Assembly: GCA_913778905.1 (NCBI GenBank)
Contig: CAJYYA010000003.1
Span: 1-59,738 of the forward strand
Length of the DNA: 59,738 nucleotides
DNA from: an uncultured Naasia sp.
GTDB taxonomy: Bacteria; Actinomycetota; Actinomycetes; Actinomycetales; Microbacteriaceae
Reading direction: 5' to 3'
The first letter of the stretch is position 1. Every line of letters starts with the position of its first letter. The notes beneath the pieces are model-generated. The model did not search any database, was not told where the DNA came from, and worked only from the letters and a program-made list of their open reading frames with translations. Below, piece after piece: positions 55,823-59,738 of the stretch. Made by a program: the position numbers and the translations under genes.

Positions 55823-58692
55823 GACAGCACCGGCTTCCGATCGGATTCGATGAGGGTGAGAGGGCGCCCGGCGCGGAGGATGACCGAGCTGGCGCGAGTG
55901 ACGCCGACGAGCACGGTGACGTGCGCCGGCACGAGGGTGTCGACGAGACGCACCTGACGTTCGAGTTCCTCGCCGACGGCGTCGCCCAGGTCGATGACGA
56001 GAACCGAGGCCCCCGACGCGAGAGCGAGAGCGACACCCGCCGCGACGCGACCGTCGGGATGCAGGGTGCCGGCGAGGGTGTCGGAGCCGAAACCCTCTCC
56101 CCCGCCGTCGACGACGGCCCGTGAGGCGCGTGCGACGAGCGCATCCGTGCCGCTCCGACGACGCGGGGCGCCGAACACCGAGCCGGCGAGCGTGAAACGC
56201 TCACGAATGAGGTCGCCGACCCGCTCCCCCGCGTCGGCACCCACCGCGTCGGGGTCGACCACGGCGACCGATCTGGCCACGTGCCCGGCGTCGCTCGGGA
56301 GCGGCCGGCCCTGGACCTGAGCCCGCCCGGAGACGGGCTCGGCCCGTCCGGCGAGAACAGCCGCCAGACCGCGCCGCGCGGAGTCGTCCGCCGACAGCAG
56401 CGCGAATCCGCCCGCGGGAACCTGGAGATCGAAGGCGCGATCCGATCCGGGAACCACGAGCTGCTCGGCGCTGATCCCGGCCCCGCCCTGTTCCTCGGCC
56501 CACTCGACACCTTCGCGGTGCGCTCCCAGGCTTTCGCCTTCGATGTCGACGTTCGGCAGCACGCGTCCGAGCCACTTCGGCAGATACCAGGCATGCCGCC
56601 CGGCAAGCGCCATCGCCGCGGGCACGAGCGTCATCCGCACGAGGAACGCGTCGAAGAACACGCCCGCTGCGAGACCGAACGCGATGGCCTTGATGACACC
56701 GGCCCCCTCGGGGACGAACGCGAAGAAGACGAAGAACATGATGAGCGCCGCCGCCGTCACGACGCGGGCCGCATGCGAGAAGCCCGCCTCCACCGACTGT
56801 CGCGCACGGCCGGTGCGTACGAACTCCTCGCGCATCCCGCTAACGAGGAACACCTCATAGTCCATCGCGAGGCCGAACAGCACCGCGATCAGGATGATCG
56901 GCAAAAAGCTCAGAATCGGATTCGGCTCGACGTGGATGAGATCCGCGCCGTATCCGAACTGGAACACCAGAACCGTCGCACCGAACGAGCCGACCAGGGA
57001 GAGCACGAATCCGAGAGCCGCCTTGAGCGGCACGAAGAGCGACCGGAACACCATCATGAGCAGCAGGACGGAAAGCCCGACGACGATCGCAGCGAACGGG
57101 ATCAGCGCGTTCTGCAGCGTGCTCGAGATGTCGACGGCGACCGCAGTCGCCCCCGTCACCTGGATGGGCGTCTTGTAGTCGGCCGCTATCGACGGCTCGA
57201 GCTCTCGGATCCGCTCGACCAGGGCCGTCGTCGCCGGATCCGTCGGTCCGCTCTTCGGGATGACCTGGATGATCGCGGTGTCGACGGTCGGATTCGGGAT
57301 GCCGCGGCCGACCGCCGATACGTCGTCGAGCCCGGCGATCCGGTCGCCGATCTTCTCGAGGTCGCCCAGCGGATCGGTCGTCTGCGTGATATCGACGAGC
57401 ACGATGAGCGGGCCGTTGCGACCGGCGCCGAACGAGTCCGCGACGATGTCGTAGGCCGCCCTCTGAGTGGTGCCCTTCGGATCCTGGCCGTTGTCGGGCA
57501 GGCCGAGCTGCAGCTGGCTGGCGGGCAGTGCGAGCGCTCCGAGGACACCGACCACGAGGATGACGGGAACGATCGGCGCCTTGAGGACGAGACGCACCCA
57601 ACGGGTGCCGAGCGAGGGCTTCCCGCCGTCCGCCCCCGGCTGCTGCGCGAGCGCACGGCGGTGCGCGCGTCCGCCTGCCTTCGGTGCGAGGCGCGCCTTG
57701 GCAAGGCCGAGGATCGCCGGGAGCAGGGTCACCGAGGCGAGAACGGCCACCAGGACGGCGACCGCCGCGGTGACGCCCATGACCGAGAGGAACGGGATCC
57801 CTACGACCAGCAGACCGAGCAGCGCGATGATCACAGTGAGCCCGGCGAAGACGACGGCGCTGCCGGAGGTCGCGATCGCGGTTCCCGCCGACGTTCTCGG
57901 ATCCATCCCGGTCGCGAGCTGGTTGCGGTGGCGAGACACGATGAAGAGCGAGTAGTCGATGCCGACGGCGAGGCCGATCATCAGGGCGAGCAACGGAGCC
58001 GTCGTGGACACCGCCGTGAATGCCGATGTGATGAGCACGACGGCCATCGCGATCCCCACGCCCGCCAACGCGATGATGAGCGGCATCCCCGCGGCGAGCA
58101 GCGATCCGAACGTGATGATGAGCACCACGGCCGCGAAGATCACGCCGAACAGCTCCACGATCGACAGGCCGACGCTGGTCTCCTGCAGTACCTGACCGGC
58201 GAACTCGACCGTGAGGCCTGCGCCTTCACCGATGGAGGCCGTTTGCTTGATCTCGTCGACCAGCTCAGGAGTGACCTGATCCGATTGATCGGCGAGAGTC
58301 ACCTGCACGATTGCGACGCGCTTGTCGCCGGATACCGAGTTGACCGCGTACTCCGAGAACGGATCGACGGCCGACTCGACGCCGCCGATGTCTCTGGCGG
58401 CCTTCACCGTGTCCTCGATGGCGGGCCGGTACGTGTCGCTCGTGATGTCGTCGCCCTCAGGGGCCTGCAGCACAATCTGGATGTTGGCTCCCGCCGTCTG
58501 CGGGAAGACGGCGGCGAGTTTGTCGATGGCCTGCTGCGACTCCGTGCCCGGGATCACGTACGAGTTCTTCAGTGTGCCGCCGAGACTGAGCGCACCGGCG
58601 CCGAGCGCGGCGAGGATCAGCACCCAGGTGACGATGACGCGCCACGGCCGGTGGTAGGTCCAGAGACCGATGCGGTAGAGCAGGGTTGCCAT
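55819..58692 (-). CDS. MMPL/RND transporter fused to a degenerate ABC-ATPase-like domain
   Basis: 957 residues. About 1-735 is a complete MMPL exporter: two sets of helices, two extracytoplasmic loops, with GLAVGIDYSLFIVSRHRNQL and FGLAMDYEVFLVSGMREEF at the proton-relay positions. About 755-957 follows the order of an ABC nucleotide-binding domain but without catalytic residues. GGFALLSADDSARRGLAAVL stands for Walker A with no Lys, then SGRAQVQG, and DGRVAAGVALALASGASVLV followed by IDLGDA stands for signature plus Walker B with no Glu. The partner YhgE/Pip gene overlaps it. GAGGAA precedes the ATG. Confidence 0.88.
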   Translation of the reverse strand: MATLLYRIGLWTYHRPWRVIVTWVLILAALGAGALSLGGTLKNSYVIPGTESQQAIDKLAAVFPQTAGANIQIVLQAPEGDDITSDTYRPAIEDTVKAARDIGGVESAVDPFSEYAVNSVSGDKRVAIVQVTLADQSDQVTPELVDEIKQTASIGEGAGLTVEFAGQVLQETSVGLSIVELFGVIFAAVVLIITFGSLLAAGMPLIIALAGVGIAMAVVLITSAFTAVSTTAPLLALMIGLAVGIDYSLFIVSRHRNQLATGMDPRTSAGTAIATSGSAVVFAGLTVIIALLGLLVVGIPFLSVMGVTAAVAVLVAVLASVTLLPAILGLAKARLAPKAGGRAHRRALAQQPGADGGKPSLGTRWVRLVLKAPIVPVILVVGVLGALALPASQLQLGLPDNGQDPKGTTQRAAYDIVADSFGAGRNGPLIVLVDITQTTDPLGDLEKIGDRIAGLDDVSAVGRGIPNPTVDTAIIQVIPKSGPTDPATTALVERIRELEPSIAADYKTPIQVTGATAVAVDISSTLQNALIPFAAIVVGLSVLLLMMVFRSLFVPLKAALGFVLSLVGSFGATVLVFQFGYGADLIHVEPNPILSFLPIILIAVLFGLAMDYEVFLVSGMREEFVRTGRARQSVEAGFSHAARVVTAAALIMFFVFFAFVPEGAGVIKAIAFGLAAGVFFDAFLVRMTLVPAAMALAGRHAWYLPKWLGRVLPNVDIEGESLGAHREGVEWAEEQGGAGISAEQLVVPGSDRAFDLQVPAGGFALLSADDSARRGLAAVLAGRAEPVSGRAQVQGRPLPSDAGHVARSVAVVDPDAVGADAGERVGDLIRERFTLAGSVFGAPRRRSGTDALVARASRAVVDGGGEGFGSDTLAGTLHPDGRVAAGVALALASGASVLVIDLGDAVGEELERQVRLVDTLVPAHVTVLVGVTRASSVILRAGRPLTLIESDRKPVLS

Positions 58693-58796
58693 GGGCGGTG
58701 TTCCTCGTGGGATCGGCCGAAGCGGCGATGCGTATGTGCGGGGTTACGTGGAGGTCGAGGTCGGCGGGTCAGCGGTGAGCGTCGGATCCGGGTCGG

Positions 58797-59447
58797 TCAA
58801 CCCGCGTGCGCGGGTTCGGGGGACGTGTGGCTCTCCGATGGAGCCGACAGCGGGCGGACGGCCAGCACCTCTCCTCCCGCCGAGCGGACGGCGGGAGGAA
58901 TCGGCGCGAGGAGCTGCGTGATGCTCACGACGAGAGCGGAGCGGATCTCCTCCTCCGGTACCGGGTCCGTGGTCGGCGCGAACGCACGGGTGGCGGCGAC
59001 CAGGTAGGCCGCGCCCCCGAGGGCCATACCGAAGCGCACCCGACCCTCGACGGTCGGGATCCCGGCATCCGCGAGGCCCGCGAGGCGCTCGACGAGCTGA
59101 TTCGCGCGCCCGATCGCGCCGACGTTGCCGAGCGCCTGACCCTGGCCGATGAAGATGTGCAGTTCAGCACCGTGCTCGAGGACGAAGTCGACGAAGGCGG
59201 CGACGAACGTCGCGTGCCCGTCCTCCCCCGCGGGGGCGAAGCCGTCGATGATCGCGTGCAGCTTCTCAACGGCGGGAGTCACCGCGGCGTCGAGTAGCGC
59301 CTCCTTCGAGGCGTAGTGGTAGAGCACGCTCGACTTCGACATCCCCGCTTCCTCGGCGATGGAGCCGAGCGACGCTCCCGCGAACCCCACCGTGGAGAAC
59401 TGCTCCAGAGCGATGCGGCGAAGGTCGTCGGCTGTGGTGTTGGGCAC
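58797..59447 (-). CDS. TetR-family transcriptional regulator
   Basis: 216 residues. The N-terminal helix-turn-helix is typical (FAGASLGSIAEEAGMSKSSV followed by LYHYASKEALLDA); the rest is the ligand-binding dimer domain, with a polar tail. It is located 104 bases upstream of the MMPL gene on the same strand and is its likely repressor. The GTG has no Shine-Dalgarno. TAAAGT (59454-59459) lies 6 bases upstream, so the transcript is leaderless. Two palindromic operators follow directly upstream, suggesting autorepression. Confidence 0.92.
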   Translation of the reverse strand: MPNTTADDLRRIALEQFSTVGFAGASLGSIAEEAGMSKSSVLYHYASKEALLDAAVTPAVEKLHAIIDGFAPAGEDGHATFVAAFVDFVLEHGAELHIFIGQGQALGNVGAIGRANQLVERLAGLADAGIPTVEGRVRFGMALGGAAYLVAATRAFAPTTDPVPEEEIRSALVVSITQLLAPIPPAVRSAGGEVLAVRPLSAPSESHTSPEPAHAG

Positions 59448-59459
59448 CGGAACACTTTA

Positions 59460-59495
59460 CTGTCCGATCGGTCAGGATGCTGACCGAGCGGTCAG
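59460..59495 (-). promoter_or_regulatory. tandem TetR-type operators
   Basis: CTGTCCGATCGGTCAG (59460-59475) and CTGACCGAGCGGTCAG (59480-59495) are two 16-bp palindromes of consensus CTGACCGANCGGTCAG with 20-base centre spacing, about two helical turns. The first touches the -10 box of the regulator gene, the second covers its -35 region. The pattern TGACCG..CGGTCA is common for TetR-family regulators. Confidence 0.85.
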
Positions 59496-59560
59496 TTCTC
59501 TCGGCGGCTTCCCACCTTCCTCACCTGTGCGAGACCGCTCGCCCCCAGTAGCGTCTGAGT

Positions 59561-59738
59561 GTGCGCAAATATCTGCTGAACGGATCCATCGTCTCCGCTG
59601 TCGTGAGCTCGATCTCGACTCTTCGCACCGGCGCCGCCGGAAAGACGGACTGGCGTTTCTGGCTCAGCGTGGTCGCCTCGATCATCACCCTGGTCGTCGC
59701 CATCGGCACGGTCCACATCGAGTCGAAGGAAATGGACT
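59561..59738 (+). CDS. small membrane protein, partial at window edge
   Basis: 59 codons are visible. The product starts VRKYLLNGSIVSAVVSSIST and has a polar segment followed by a membrane helix (FWLSVVASIITLVVAIGTV). TAGCGT (59549-59554) lies 6 bases before the GTG, a leaderless start like others nearby. It is divergent from the TetR gene. The family is not recognised; the 3' end lies outside the window. Confidence 0.6.
   Translation, partial: MRKYLLNGSIVSAVVSSISTLRTGAAGKTDWRFWLSVVASIITLVVAIGTVHIESKEMD

Overview
The window reads as a chromosomal segment of a high-GC actinobacterium, most likely family Microbacteriaceae. The grounds are the GC-rich codon use, the order gltX / ilvE-leuB / serA / ilvD-ilvB-ilvN-ilvC / otsA-otsB / mrp operon, a small DUF6458-type membrane protein, many GTG starts, frequent 4-base ATGA/GTGA gene overlaps, and many genes whose start codon lies only 6-7 bases downstream of a TANNNT -10 box (leaderless mRNAs). 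No insertion sequence, prophage, CRISPR array or tRNA gene was seen. Species-level assignment is not possible from these data.

Layout. (1) 1-500: the extreme 5' end of a 16S rRNA gene on the minus strand, its leader and two good rrn promoters. (2) 0.56-7.1 kb, minus strand: a thioredoxin-reductase-like flavoprotein, gltX, a glycerophosphodiester phosphodiesterase, an FAH-family hydrolase, ilvE and leuB. (3) 7.2-8.9 kb, plus strand: a G6PDH and a DUF6458 protein. (4) 9.0-9.7 kb: a small membrane-anchored protein. (5) 9.9-28.5 kb, minus strand, bounded by two rho-independent terminators: a glycan-utilisation locus. It holds a 1404-residue secreted GH127 enzyme, a furanose-type (YtfQ/R/T-YjfF-like) ABC importer, a second unpaired YtfR-like ATPase, a LacI-family regulator, a DUF916 protein, a WxL-like surface protein, and a 1513-residue secreted enzyme with two GH43 and two LamG domains. 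Three exact copies and one partial copy of the palindrome TGTTACCGGGAACA lie upstream of the hydrolase and importer genes, so the locus looks like one LacI regulon for L-arabinofuranose-containing plant glycans. (6) 28.6-35 kb: serA, pta-ackA, and luxS with an MTA/SAH nucleosidase. (7) 35-44.7 kb: an SGNH hydrolase, a DoxX protein, ilvD-ilvB-ilvN-ilvC, and otsA-otsB. (8) 44.7-45.3 kb: a small XRE regulator with a membrane partner, controlled by two palindromes. (9) 45.4-51.7 kb: an Mrp cation/proton antiporter operon with fused A+B subunits. (10) 51.9-53.5 kb: a divergent fructosamine-kinase-like gene and a TIM-barrel isomerase. (11) 53.8-59.4 kb: a TetR regulator with tandem operators, an MMPL/RND transporter whose C-terminus looks like a catalytically dead ABC ATPase domain, and a YhgE/Pip (ABC-2-like) membrane protein. 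A partial small membrane-protein gene runs off the end.

Two candidates for undescribed biology stand out. The first is the surface glycan system of region 5, where both giant hydrolases carry the same C-terminal cysteine-containing module next to a WxL/DUF916 pair. The second is the RND-pseudo-ABC fusion coupled to an ABC-2-like partner in region 11. Several families of intergenic palindromic repeats lie at gene 3' ends where no canonical terminator is visible and may replace it.
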